DNA from: Bacteroidota bacterium
GTDB taxonomy: Bacteria; Bacteroidota; Ignavibacteria; Ignavibacteriales; Ignavibacteriaceae
Assembly (NCBI GenBank): GCA_022567875.1
Contig: JADFGB010000119.1
Span: 1 to 5,052 of the forward strand
Direction: 5' to 3'
Length of the DNA: 5,052 nt
Each line of letters begins with the position of its first letter. Position 1 is the first letter of the stretch. This document shows positions 1 to 5,042 of this stretch, in pieces. The translations under genes and the position numbers were made by a program. The notes under the pieces were generated by a model. That model made no database searches and was not told the origin of the DNA. It was given only the letters and a program-made list of their open reading frames with translations.

Positions 1-78
1 TGTTCTTTCCATTAATAGTTTTGTTGCACCATAAGTATTCAGAGGCGAAACAGCTTTATCTGTTCCTATAGCAATAGC
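1..78 (-). other. Fragment of an SDR nucleotide-sugar dehydratase/epimerase (UDP-GlcNAc 4,6-dehydratase/CapD-like), fused in frame to S1
   Basis: The last 26 codons of the rpsA frame read IGTDKAVSPLNTYGATK followed by LLMERT. TDKAVxPxNxYGATKL is the hallmark active-site strand and helix of extended SDR enzymes such as PseB/FlaA1/CapD UDP-GlcNAc 4,6-dehydratases. The Tyr and Lys of YGATK are the catalytic YxxxK pair (fused-frame residues 114 and 118). Nothing like this belongs in ribosomal protein S1. The frame is open at the edge, so only this middle piece of the enzyme is visible. The exact specificity (4,6-dehydratase, 4-epimerase or related) cannot be told from 26 residues. It is most simply the edge of another gene joined by misassembly. 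Confidence 0.7.
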
Positions 79-372
79 AACTTCTACTTCATTACCTACA
101 ATAATTTCGTCTATGTTTTCAAATTCATTTTTTGGTATTGAACCCTCTGATTTAAAACCAACATCCAGTATAACATAGTCACCCTGAATTTGTACGATTT
201 TTGCTGTTACTAGTTCACCCTCTTTTATTTCTTTGAATGAATCTGTATAAAGTTTTGCAAGTGTCAAAAACTCGTCTTGTGAATATTCGTCATCGTTAAA
301 GCTCTTTTTAGCTTTTTCAAAATCTTCTTGGGTCACTGAATTTTCAATCACTTCTTTTGTTTCTTCGGACAT
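1..372 (-). CDS. rpsA: 30S ribosomal protein S1, N-terminal part only; frame runs into foreign sequence at the window edge
   Basis: S1 binds mRNA on the 30S subunit and helps unfold leaders during initiation. The open frame gives 124 codons up to the window edge. Residues 1-50 are the acidic, poorly conserved S1 leader (starting MSEETKEV). Residues 51-98 are the start of the first S1/OB-fold domain, with KEGELVTAKIV, the strand VILDVGFKSEGSIP and then NEFENIDEIIVGNEVEV, all typical of S1. The start is ATG at 370-372, backed by a strong AAGGAGG ribosome binding site four bases upstream. From residue 99 on (below about position 79) the protein no longer reads as S1: family members continue with an acidic strand such as VEVFLE..ED, whereas here a sugar-nucleotide dehydratase signature follows (separate entry). 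cmk lies directly upstream, the usual cmk-rpsA arrangement. The S1 call is firm; continuity below position 80 is doubtful. Confidence 0.85.
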   Translation of the reverse strand, partial: MSEETKEVIENSVTQEDFEKAKKSFNDDEYSQDEFLTLAKLYTDSFKEIKEGELVTAKIVQIQGDYVILDVGFKSEGSIPKNEFENIDEIIVGNEVEVAIAIGTDKAVSPLNTYGATKLLMERT

Positions 373-376
373 TTGT

Positions 377-383
377 CCTCCTT
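377..383 (-). promoter_or_regulatory. Strong Shine-Dalgarno of rpsA
   Basis: AAGGAGG on the minus strand, four bases before the rpsA ATG, is a full match to the anti-SD sequence. It fixes the rpsA start. cmk and dnaX in the same window have no recognisable SD, so this site stands out. Confidence 0.75.
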
Positions 384-410
384 AATTAAATATAGATCTG
401 TATTATTTAC

Positions 411-474
411 TTAAAGCCAAAAAAGTAAAAAACACAGATGTTTAGTTAAACATATAAATTTAATTTGGCTTTAA
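411..474 (-). promoter_or_regulatory. Nested inverted repeats in the cmk-rpsA gap (rpsA leader structure or weak attenuator)
   Basis: Outer arms TTAAAGCCAAA (411-421) and TTTGGCTTTAA (464-474) are perfect 11-bp complements separated by 42 bases. Inside lies a second perfect hairpin, ATGTTTA (438-444) with TAAACAT (447-453). The outer arm covers the cmk stop codon (471-473). On the minus-strand transcript the inner hairpin is followed by two U-rich stretches, so it could act as a weak terminator or attenuator, or the whole could be a structured rpsA leader. S1 is known to repress its own translation through a structured leader in enterobacteria; that this one does so is inference. No convincing promoter was seen in the gap. 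Confidence 0.45.
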
Positions 475-1151
475 AACTTTTTTATATTTTCTTTAATAAT
501 TTTCAATATCTTTTCAACTTGTTCTTCAATAGTTATTTTTGAAGTATCAATCTCTATAGCATCTTTATCTTTTAAAAGCGGGCTAAGTTTTCTTGTAGAA
601 TCTATTTTATCCCGAAGAGAAATATTCTTCCGAATTTCATTTATATCAACATCAATTCCTTTTTCTTTGTATTCTTTTGCTCTTCTTTCTGCTCTTCTTT
701 CAATTGATGCAGTTAGAAAAATCTTTACATCTGCATTTGGAAAAACAACCGTTGAAATATCTCTGCCTTCCATAACAATACCGCAATTTATATTGCTCAT
801 TGCTTTTTGTTTTTCTACAAGTGGTGTTCTAACGCCGTTAATTTTACTAACAATGCTTACATTTTCATTTACCTCCACCGAACGAATATTGTCAGTTATA
901 TTTTCACCATTTGTAAAAACATAAGTTTTGCCATCTGCAAATTTCAATTCAATATCAGTCTCTTCTGCAAGTTTTGTAATTTCATCATTACTGTTAAGAA
1001 CATTGGACCTAATTGCTAAAAAAGTAATAGCCCTGTACATTGCACCACTGTCAACATACAAATAGCCCAAATGTTGTGCAACAAGTTTAGCCGTAGTACT
1101 TTTGCCGGAACCAGCCGGACCATCAATTGCCACAATTAATTTTTTGGACAT
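471..1151 (-). CDS. cmk: Cytidylate kinase
   Basis: A cytosolic NMP kinase that phosphorylates CMP and dCMP to the diphosphates with ATP, in pyrimidine salvage and CTP/dCTP supply. The protein has 226 residues, the normal length for bacterial Cmk. The P-loop GPAGSGKST is at residues 11-19. The substrate-binding DSGAMYRAIT follows at 34-43, the RTPLVEKQ segment at 108-115, and the characteristic MEGRDI at 127-132. The lid region rich in Arg (ERRAERRAKEY) starts near 151, and a SRDKIDSTR-like stretch (SLRDKIDSTR) occurs near 177-186. The start ATG at 1149-1151 puts the P-loop ten residues in, as usual; no SD is visible. rpsA follows 98 bases downstream, a common pairing. A TTGATA/TATTTT pair just upstream may be its own promoter. 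It appears complete and intact. Confidence 0.96.
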   Translation of the reverse strand: MSKKLIVAIDGPAGSGKSTTAKLVAQHLGYLYVDSGAMYRAITFLAIRSNVLNSNDEITKLAEETDIELKFADGKTYVFTNGENITDNIRSVEVNENVSIVSKINGVRTPLVEKQKAMSNINCGIVMEGRDISTVVFPNADVKIFLTASIERRAERRAKEYKEKGIDVDINEIRKNISLRDKIDSTRKLSPLLKDKDAIEIDTSKITIEEQVEKILKIIKENIKKF

Positions 1152-1159
1152 AGTTAATT

Positions 1160-1188
1160 AAAATAGTTAAAATCTTGTAAAGTATCAA
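1160..1188 (-). promoter_or_regulatory. Possible sigma-70-like promoter of cmk
   Basis: On the minus strand TTGATA (1183-1188) and TATTTT (1160-1165) are separated by exactly 17 bases, matching the -35/-10 consensus at five and four of six positions. The -10 ends eight bases before the cmk ATG, so a transcript would have almost no leader, which fits the absence of an SD. In such AT-rich DNA matches like this arise by chance, and Bacteroidota promoters can differ from this consensus, so this is tentative. Confidence 0.3.
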
Positions 1189-1194
1189 AATATA

Positions 1195-1226
1195 ATTATT
1201 TACAAAATTTAAATTTTGTAAATAAT
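1195..1226. repeat. 32-bp perfect palindrome between dnaX and cmk
   Basis: The left half, ATTATTTACAAAATTT, is followed immediately by its exact reverse complement, with the centre between 1210 and 1211. Only two of the 32 base pairs are G-C. It sits 18 bases after the dnaX stop and 43 bases before the cmk ATG. It could form a 14-bp hairpin in RNA, serving as a 3' end or processing structure for the dnaX transcript, or be a binding site for a dimeric protein. A standard terminator would have a GC-rich stem, so that reading is weak. Confidence 0.6.
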
Positions 1227-1243
1227 CTTAGGTTGAGTAAATT

Positions 1244-2917
1244 TTATTTTATCTCTTGTCCACCAAATTCAGCTATAATTTTATTGATAATAGGAGAATT
1301 TTCAACGATGGGTTCTTTTAAAGGAATGTTTTTAGTCTCTTCTTTTTTTAGAGCAGACCCTATGTTTTCAGATTCAGTAAAATTAAAATGTATTTTTTTA
1401 CCGAAATAATGAAAAGCTTTTTTTTCGATATATTCTTTATGGCTTTTCAACAAAAATATACCATCTTTATCTATTCCGGTTAGGTTAAGTTTGCTATCTA
1501 CATAATTTTCAACTTCTACATTTTGTATGACAGGCCCAAGGATTAATGGCTTTTCTTTTAAAACTATATCGATAAAACCATCCCATTTTTCTAAAATCAA
1601 TTCATAATTTAGAGGTATAGTTTTTTGTGATTTTTTTTCTTCAGGTGTAGATTCTTCTATATTTTTTTGATTGGTATGGACCTTTGTAAAAGGAATATCA
1701 CTTTTTATATCAGGGTTAGGTTCTTTTACTATGTTTGAATTTCTTTTTGATGGTTGATAATTTTCTGAGTTATTAGCTTGTTCGATATTAATGTTATTCA
1801 CTTTAGATATTATTTCACTAATTGTAGTAGATTTTTCCAATCCTACTAAATGTGAAAGAGATATTTCAATCTTAAGTTTTTGGTTTTGTGTAAATCGTAA
1901 TTCCTGAAAAGATTTATTGAGATAATTTAAAAGTCTTAGCAGATCTCCTTCCGAAAAAACATTTTTATATTGGAGATATTTCTTCTTATTTGCTTCGGAT
2001 GTTTCTATCAAATCAGATTTTTCAGTTAGTTCAACTATAAGTATATTCCTGAAGTGTTCAATCAATCCTGTAAAGAAATCAATAAAATTCCATCCGTTTT
2101 TGTAAATAGTTTCCGTTATCTTAAATACTAAGTTATAATCTTTATTTATTACTGCATCTGAAACATCAAAATAAATATCATCCGAAATTAAATTCAGTAT
2201 TTCAGAGACAGCTTCTTTTGTTATGTTATTGCCGCAATAAGAAATGACTTGGTCAAAATAACTTTCTGCATCGCGTAATGCGCCATCGGCTTTTTTAGCT
2301 ATGATAGTAAGTGTTTCATTGTCGATTTCATATTTTTCACTTACAGCTATTTTGTGAAGTTGTTCTATTATGGTATGCAATTCAATACGTCTGAAATCAT
2401 ATCTTTGGCAGCGAGAAATAATTGTAAGTGGTATTTTGTGAACATCTGTTGTTGCAAAAATAAATATTGTATGCTCGGGGGGTTCTTCCAATGTTTTTAA
2501 AAATGCATTAAAAGATTCCCTTGTTAACATATGAACTTCATCTATAATATAAACTTTATACTTACCTATTGTAGGAGCATATTTAACAGAATCGCGCAAA
2601 GATCTTATTTCATCAATTCCCCTGTTTGATGCAGCATCTATTTCAATTATATCTAAAAGTTGACCTCTTTTTACTGATTTACAAATTTCACATTCGTCGC
2701 ATGGCTCAGAGCCATTTGGATTTAAGCAGTTTAATCGTTTGGCTAGAATTCTTGCTGTTGTTGTTTTACCCACTCCTCTTGGCCCTGTAAATAAATAAGC
2801 GTGGGCAATTCTTTCACTTTTTATTGCATTTATAAGTGTATTTGTAATGTGTTCTTGTCCGACAATCTCTGAAAATTTGTTGGGTCGCCACTTTCTTGCT
2901 GTTACTACGTATGCCAT
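1244..2917 (-). CDS. dnaX: DNA polymerase III subunit tau/gamma (clamp loader ATPase)
   Basis: The AAA+ motor of the clamp loader, which opens and loads the sliding clamp and, through its C-terminal part, tethers polymerase and helicase. The protein has 557 residues. It starts with the family-typical ARKWRPNKFSEIVGQEH (7-23). Walker A GPRGVGKT is at 45-52. The zinc-binding cysteines are C64, C73, C76 and C79. The AASNRGIDEIR segment is at 95-105 and Walker B YIIDEVH at 123-129. Sensor 1 FATTD is at 154-158 and the SRC arginine finger at 168-170. AAA+ lid and collar domains follow to about 365, then a low-complexity polar linker (about 370-440) and a C-terminal domain ending near 557. The ATG overlaps the stop of the upstream reductase by one base (TAATG), implying coupled translation. 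An A8 run at codons 428-429 may give a shorter gamma form (separate entry). Confidence 0.96.
   Translation of the reverse strand: MAYVVTARKWRPNKFSEIVGQEHITNTLINAIKSERIAHAYLFTGPRGVGKTTTARILAKRLNCLNPNGSEPCDECEICKSVKRGQLLDIIEIDAASNRGIDEIRSLRDSVKYAPTIGKYKVYIIDEVHMLTRESFNAFLKTLEEPPEHTIFIFATTDVHKIPLTIISRCQRYDFRRIELHTIIEQLHKIAVSEKYEIDNETLTIIAKKADGALRDAESYFDQVISYCGNNITKEAVSEILNLISDDIYFDVSDAVINKDYNLVFKITETIYKNGWNFIDFFTGLIEHFRNILIVELTEKSDLIETSEANKKKYLQYKNVFSEGDLLRLLNYLNKSFQELRFTQNQKLKIEISLSHLVGLEKSTTISEIISKVNNINIEQANNSENYQPSKRNSNIVKEPNPDIKSDIPFTKVHTNQKNIEESTPEEKKSQKTIPLNYELILEKWDGFIDIVLKEKPLILGPVIQNVEVENYVDSKLNLTGIDKDGIFLLKSHKEYIEKKAFHYFGKKIHFNFTESENIGSALKKEETKNIPLKEPIVENSPIINKIIAEFGGQEIK
1628..1639 (-). 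promoter_or_regulatory. Candidate slip site in dnaX (A8) for a gamma-like product
   Basis: Codons 427-430 read GAA AAA AAA TCA, giving eight A's in a row and an A AAA AAA heptamer in the frame required for -1 slippage. A -1 shift would add nine residues (ITKNYTSKL) and stop at TGA, for about 438 residues. A +1 shift also stops within about eight codons. The site lies at the start of the C-terminal part, nearly the same codon position at which E. coli dnaX shifts to make gamma. No clear SD-like stimulator or strong downstream stem was seen, so polymerase slippage (as in Thermus dnaX) is as plausible as ribosomal frameshifting. Confidence 0.4.
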
Positions 2918-3426
2918 TATAAAATTTTGTTTGTTTTATTACTTATAAATGTTGATAGAAAGTTACACATATTTTCTAAATATTTTGCATCTGTTTTATC
3001 AAACGAATTGTATTCTAAACTATCAATGTCTAAAACTGCAAAAACTTTTTCCTCTTTAAAAACAGGTACAACAATTTCTGATTTTGTATCTGAATCACAA
3101 GCAATATGCCCTTCAAATTTTGAAATATCTGGTACGATAATAGTCTTTTTATCTTTAGCAGAATTTCCGCAGACTCCTTTACCTAACGCAATATTTGTAC
3201 ATGCAATTTTACCCTGGAATGGTCCTAAAGAAAGATTACTGCCGTCTAAAAAATAAAACCCAACCCAGCTTACTTTTGAGAATGTTTGTTTTATTGAAGC
3301 AACAAAATTAGAAAGATTTGATAGTAAATTATCCTCCTTTACTAATAATGACTTTAATTGCTTCAGAAGATTTTCATATTGCTCGTCAAGGGATAAAGAT
3401 TTATCAACAAATAAAGATTCTGCCAA
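2917..3426 (-). CDS. msrC: Free methionine-(R)-sulfoxide reductase, GAF-domain type (fRMsr)
   Basis: A cytosolic enzyme that reduces free methionine-(R)-sulfoxide back to methionine using thioredoxin, part of oxidative-damage repair. The protein has 169 residues, close to the E. coli YebR/MsrC length. It is a single GAF domain with the family signatures WVGFYFL (54-60), LGPFQGK (67-73), GKGVCG (82-87), VPDI (98-101), GHIACDS (106-112) and SEIVVPV near 116-122. The three redox cysteines of the family are present as C76, C86 and C110, with the same 10 and 24 spacing as in E. coli. The start is TTG at 3424-3426: no in-frame ATG occurs before residue 152, an AAGGA lies about ten bases upstream, and the lon stop is only one base away. 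Its stop overlaps the dnaX ATG. A plain signalling GAF domain is unlikely given all three cysteines. Confidence 0.9.
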   Translation of the reverse strand: MAESLFVDKSLSLDEQYENLLKQLKSLLVKEDNLLSNLSNFVASIKQTFSKVSWVGFYFLDGSNLSLGPFQGKIACTNIALGKGVCGNSAKDKKTIIVPDISKFEGHIACDSDTKSEIVVPVFKEEKVFAVLDIDSLEYNSFDKTDAKYLENMCNFLSTFISNKTNKIL

Positions 3427-3427
3427 A

Positions 3428-4078
3428 TTATTTTGTCCTTGTCTTAGATGCTTTTACAGTTTTTGTAGTTGTTTTTCTTTTTGGAGGGAAAATATATGGT
3501 ATAGCATCTTCTATATATTTTATAGGAATAATTCTTAATCCTTCTTTTACTTCAGGCTGCATCTCTTTTAAATCAATTTTATTCTGAAAAGGAATAAGAA
3601 CTGTTTTTATTTTATTTCTTTTTGCAGCCAATAGTTTTTCAGTTAAACCACCGATTGGCAAAACATTACCGCGAAGAGTAATTTCACCCGTCATTGCAAT
3701 ATTGTTAGAAGCAGGTTTACCTGAAAGTGCCGAAAGTAAAGCCATTGATAATGTAATACCTGCTGAAGGTCCGTCTTTTGGTATTGCTCCTTCTGGCAGA
3801 TGAATATGAATTTCTTTACCTTTTAAAAAATCCGGTTTAAGCTTGAACTTTCTTGCATTAGATCTAATATAACTAAGTGCTGCCTGTGCAGATTCTTTCA
3901 TTACATCGCCCAACTGACCTGTAAGGGTTAATTTACCGGAACCAGCCATAATAGTTACATCAACGGTTAAAAGCTCACCGCCAACACTTGTCCAAGCTAA
4001 TCCCGTTACACTGCCTACTTTTGCTTCTTTGCTGTGAAGCGATTTTCTAAATCTTGGAACTTTTAAATATTTTTTAAC
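3428..4078 (-). CDS. lon: ATP-dependent protease Lon, C-terminal protease domain only (5' part missing)
   Basis: Lon unfolds and degrades damaged and regulatory proteins in the cytosol. Only the last 216 residues are present, against roughly 780-810 in a full Lon. Sequence recognisable as Lon begins at VKKYLKVPRF (from 4078), the segment just before the peptidase domain. It continues through VGSVTGLAWTSVGGELL (residues 21-37) and GSGKLTLTGQLGDVMKES. The catalytic serine is in PKDGPSAG (S105, codon 3764-3766) and the lysine in PIGGLTEKLLAAKR (K148, codon 3635-3637), with the 43-residue Ser-Lys spacing seen in E. coli Lon. The C-terminus is a basic Lys/Thr-rich tail. An internal ATG at 3947-3949 would omit the first 43 residues and is probably not a true start. 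The frame hits a stop at 4097-4099, and an unrelated membrane-protein frame lies upstream, so the N-domain and AAA+ module are absent here. The reductase follows after three bases (3425-3427 region), consistent with an operon. Confidence 0.9.
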   Translation of the reverse strand, partial: VKKYLKVPRFRKSLHSKEAKVGSVTGLAWTSVGGELLTVDVTIMAGSGKLTLTGQLGDVMKESAQAALSYIRSNARKFKLKPDFLKGKEIHIHLPEGAIPKDGPSAGITLSMALLSALSGKPASNNIAMTGEITLRGNVLPIGGLTEKLLAAKRNKIKTVLIPFQNKIDLKEMQPEVKEGLRIIPIKYIEDAIPYIFPPKRKTTTKTVKASKTRTK

Positions 4079-4566
4079 TTTTTTTCTACAGCATCTTCAT
4101 TGTTGCCTGTTACTGTAATTACCACTTCAATTGCAATTCTGTTTTGAGACCAAGAAACGATATCAACATTTCCATATTTGTTCTTTATCTTAAGCAATAA
4201 AAAAATACCCTTAATAACAATGCCGACCAGACCACCAAAGATAAAAATTCCCGATAACATTAAGACGAAAGGTGCTATGCTCGTTACATTAGGAATCGGA
4301 CAGTGTGGACCATAATGATAGTTAAAACACTCAATTACCTGGATTATCCCTGCAAAAATAAAGCTGACAATCACCGAACCGATAATGATTCCAGGTAAAA
4401 ATTCATAGCTGTGATTTTTGGATTGGACTAGCGCCATTAGCGCACCGGATATAATCGGTAATAGTAAAATTTGAGCACCCCACAAAAATTTAAACTGATC
4501 GGCGTTTAGATAAAATAATACGCTGATTATTATAGTTACAGCAGAGATGATATATATCTTTTTCAT
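4063..4566 (-). CDS. Hypothetical membrane protein with four predicted transmembrane helices; C-terminus runs into the lon junction
   Basis: No family was recognised. The 167 residues contain hydrophobic segments at about 4-20, 29-48, 58-78 and 97-125. Between the third and fourth is a loop with C80 and C89 and the short stretch GPHCPIPN. A soluble tail follows, with a basic patch (KIKNKYG, about 126-132) and a beta-like strand NRIAIEVVITVTG (142-154). The N-terminus (MKKIYIIS) can be an uncleaved signal anchor. The ATG at 4564-4566 sits six bases after an excellent extended -10, implying a leaderless mRNA. The stop at 4063-4065 lies inside DNA that codes for Lon in another frame. The last few residues (about KLKNI) may therefore be read-through into foreign sequence, and the true end of this protein is unknown. 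Confidence 0.6.
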   Translation of the reverse strand: MKKIYIISAVTIIISVLFYLNADQFKFLWGAQILLLPIISGALMALVQSKNHSYEFLPGIIIGSVIVSFIFAGIIQVIECFNYHYGPHCPIPNVTSIAPFVLMLSGIFIFGGLVGIVIKGIFLLLKIKNKYGNVDIVSWSQNRIAIEVVITVTGNNEDAVEKKLKNI

Positions 4567-4572
4567 GGTTTA

Positions 4573-4581
4573 ATTATAGCA
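4573..4581 (-). promoter_or_regulatory. Extended -10 promoter of the membrane-protein gene
   Basis: TGCTATAAT on the minus strand is a full TATAAT with the extended TGn element. The -35 position (TTTATG at 17-bp spacing) is weak, as is common with an extended -10. Only six bases separate the -10 from the ATG, which places transcription start at or next to the start codon, so the message should be leaderless or nearly so. No SD is present, which agrees. Confidence 0.65.
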
Positions 4582-4662
4582 AAAAATATCCAAAACATAA
4601 AAATAACTCTTGTTGATTAAAAGTTATTCATTAATCAATTAAACCGCCTATTTCAAATCTCA

Positions 4663-4671
4663 CCCCCCCCC
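4663..4671. repeat. C9 homopolymer (G9 on the coding strand)
   Basis: Nine consecutive C's lie in otherwise AT-rich intergenic DNA, about 97 bases upstream of the membrane-protein start. Long G/C tracts are prone to slippage and can cause phase variation. Here the tract does not lie in a convincing ORF or between -35 and -10, so the role is unknown and an error in length is possible. Confidence 0.6.
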
Positions 4672-4681
4672 ACTATGGAAG

Positions 4682-4725
4682 TATTTTTTATAAAAATAAA
4701 GACGACTTTTTAAAAGCCGTCTTTA
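4682..4725 (-). terminator. Intrinsic terminator downstream of the 24-codon ORF
   Basis: The arms 4712-4725 and 4697-4710 pair as TAAAGACGGCTTTT with AAAAGTCGTCTTTA on the minus strand, all positions pairing if one G-U is allowed. A TTTTTAT run follows at once. On the plus strand the same position is an A-C mismatch and no T-run follows, so it acts for minus-strand transcription. It insulates the membrane-protein promoter from whatever lies upstream. Confidence 0.75.
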
Positions 4726-4750
4726 TTGAACTTGTGTTAAATAGAATGGT

Positions 4751-4825
4751 TTATACCCTTCCTCTAATGACCACCTCAAAAGCTACTCTAATCTTCTCCC
4801 TTTTCTTTACCCCATTATTGTACAT
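4751..4825 (-). CDS. Possible 24-residue peptide with a KIRVAFEVVI strand
   Basis: ATG at 4823-4825 to TAA at 4751-4753 encodes a small basic peptide starting MYNNGVKKREKIR. An in-frame stop lies five codons before the ATG. It is flanked by two intrinsic terminators, so it would be a single-gene unit, but no promoter or SD is evident. Its GVKKREKIRVAFEVV resembles GVNKIRKIRIELDVD in the ORF upstream and the strand in the tail of the membrane protein. It may be a small gene, or the degenerate end of a longer duplicated gene. No function is assigned. Confidence 0.25.
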   Translation of the reverse strand: MYNNGVKKREKIRVAFEVVIRGRV

Positions 4826-4855
4826 GCCAATCCAGCTTTTTTAGCCTGCTGAAGG

Positions 4856-4888
4856 AATAAAAAACTCCCCCATTTCAGGGGGAATTTT
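4856..4888 (-). terminator. Intrinsic terminator after the right-edge ORF
   Basis: On the minus strand AAAATTCCCCC (4878-4888) pairs with GGGGGAGTTTT (4861-4871) around a six-base loop, with one G-U pair, followed by TTTTTTATT. The plus strand would have an A-C mismatch and a poorer tail. It lies 17 bases after the TAA of the right-edge ORF, the usual place for its terminator. Confidence 0.85.
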
Positions 4889-4904
4889 ATTCTATATTTT
4901 TTAT

Positions 4905-5042
4905 TTAATCAATCGGTTCAGGCAGTAAAGTATTGACATTGACATCAACATCAAGTTCTATTCTTATTTTTCGGATTTTATTTACTCCATCACACTGACT
5001 CTTTACTATCTTGTCATGGGTACCAAGATATATATACAACAT
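4905..5042 (-). CDS. Short hypothetical protein (45 residues from the nearest ATG; frame open to the window edge)
   Basis: The frame from ATG at 5040-5042 to TAA at 4905-4907 gives 45 residues starting MLYIYLGTHDK. It has a basic middle (NKIRKIR, 21-27), an alternating strand IELDVDVNVN (28-37) and an acidic end PEPID. The frame stays open through the last ten bases of the window (AAA AAG AAA), so the true start may lie outside. The GC-rich intrinsic terminator 17 bases after the stop supports a real transcribed gene. No family was recognised. The alternating charged/hydrophobic strand is shared loosely with the next short ORF and with the membrane-protein tail. Confidence 0.4.
   Translation of the reverse strand: MLYIYLGTHDKIVKSQCDGVNKIRKIRIELDVDVNVNTLLPEPID

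Noticed and set aside
1..372. A new S1-dehydratase fusion enzyme
   Set aside because: The dehydratase part begins in the middle of an OB-fold domain, destroying it, and a second unrelated break exists near the other end of the window; misassembly is simpler.
667..1019. Plus-strand open frames opposite cmk
   Set aside because: They are antisense to an intact, well-conserved kinase gene, show no recognisable motif and have no SD.
1345..1421. A-runs near the dnaX 3' end as the gamma frameshift site
   Set aside because: A shift there would remove only the last few dozen residues and not separate gamma from tau; the A8 run at codon 428 is better placed.
2927..3587. Plus-strand open frames opposite the reductase and lon
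   Set aside because: Their peptides mirror conserved domains on the minus strand and resemble no known protein; they are shadows in AT-rich DNA.
3428..3949. A stand-alone small Lon-like protease starting at the ATG at 3949
   Set aside because: Conserved Lon sequence continues in frame for 43 residues upstream of that ATG, which would be needed for a complete protease domain.
4840..4856. CAGC...GCTG hairpin before the 24-codon ORF as a regulatory stem
   Set aside because: Only four base pairs with an 11-base loop; not distinguishable from chance.
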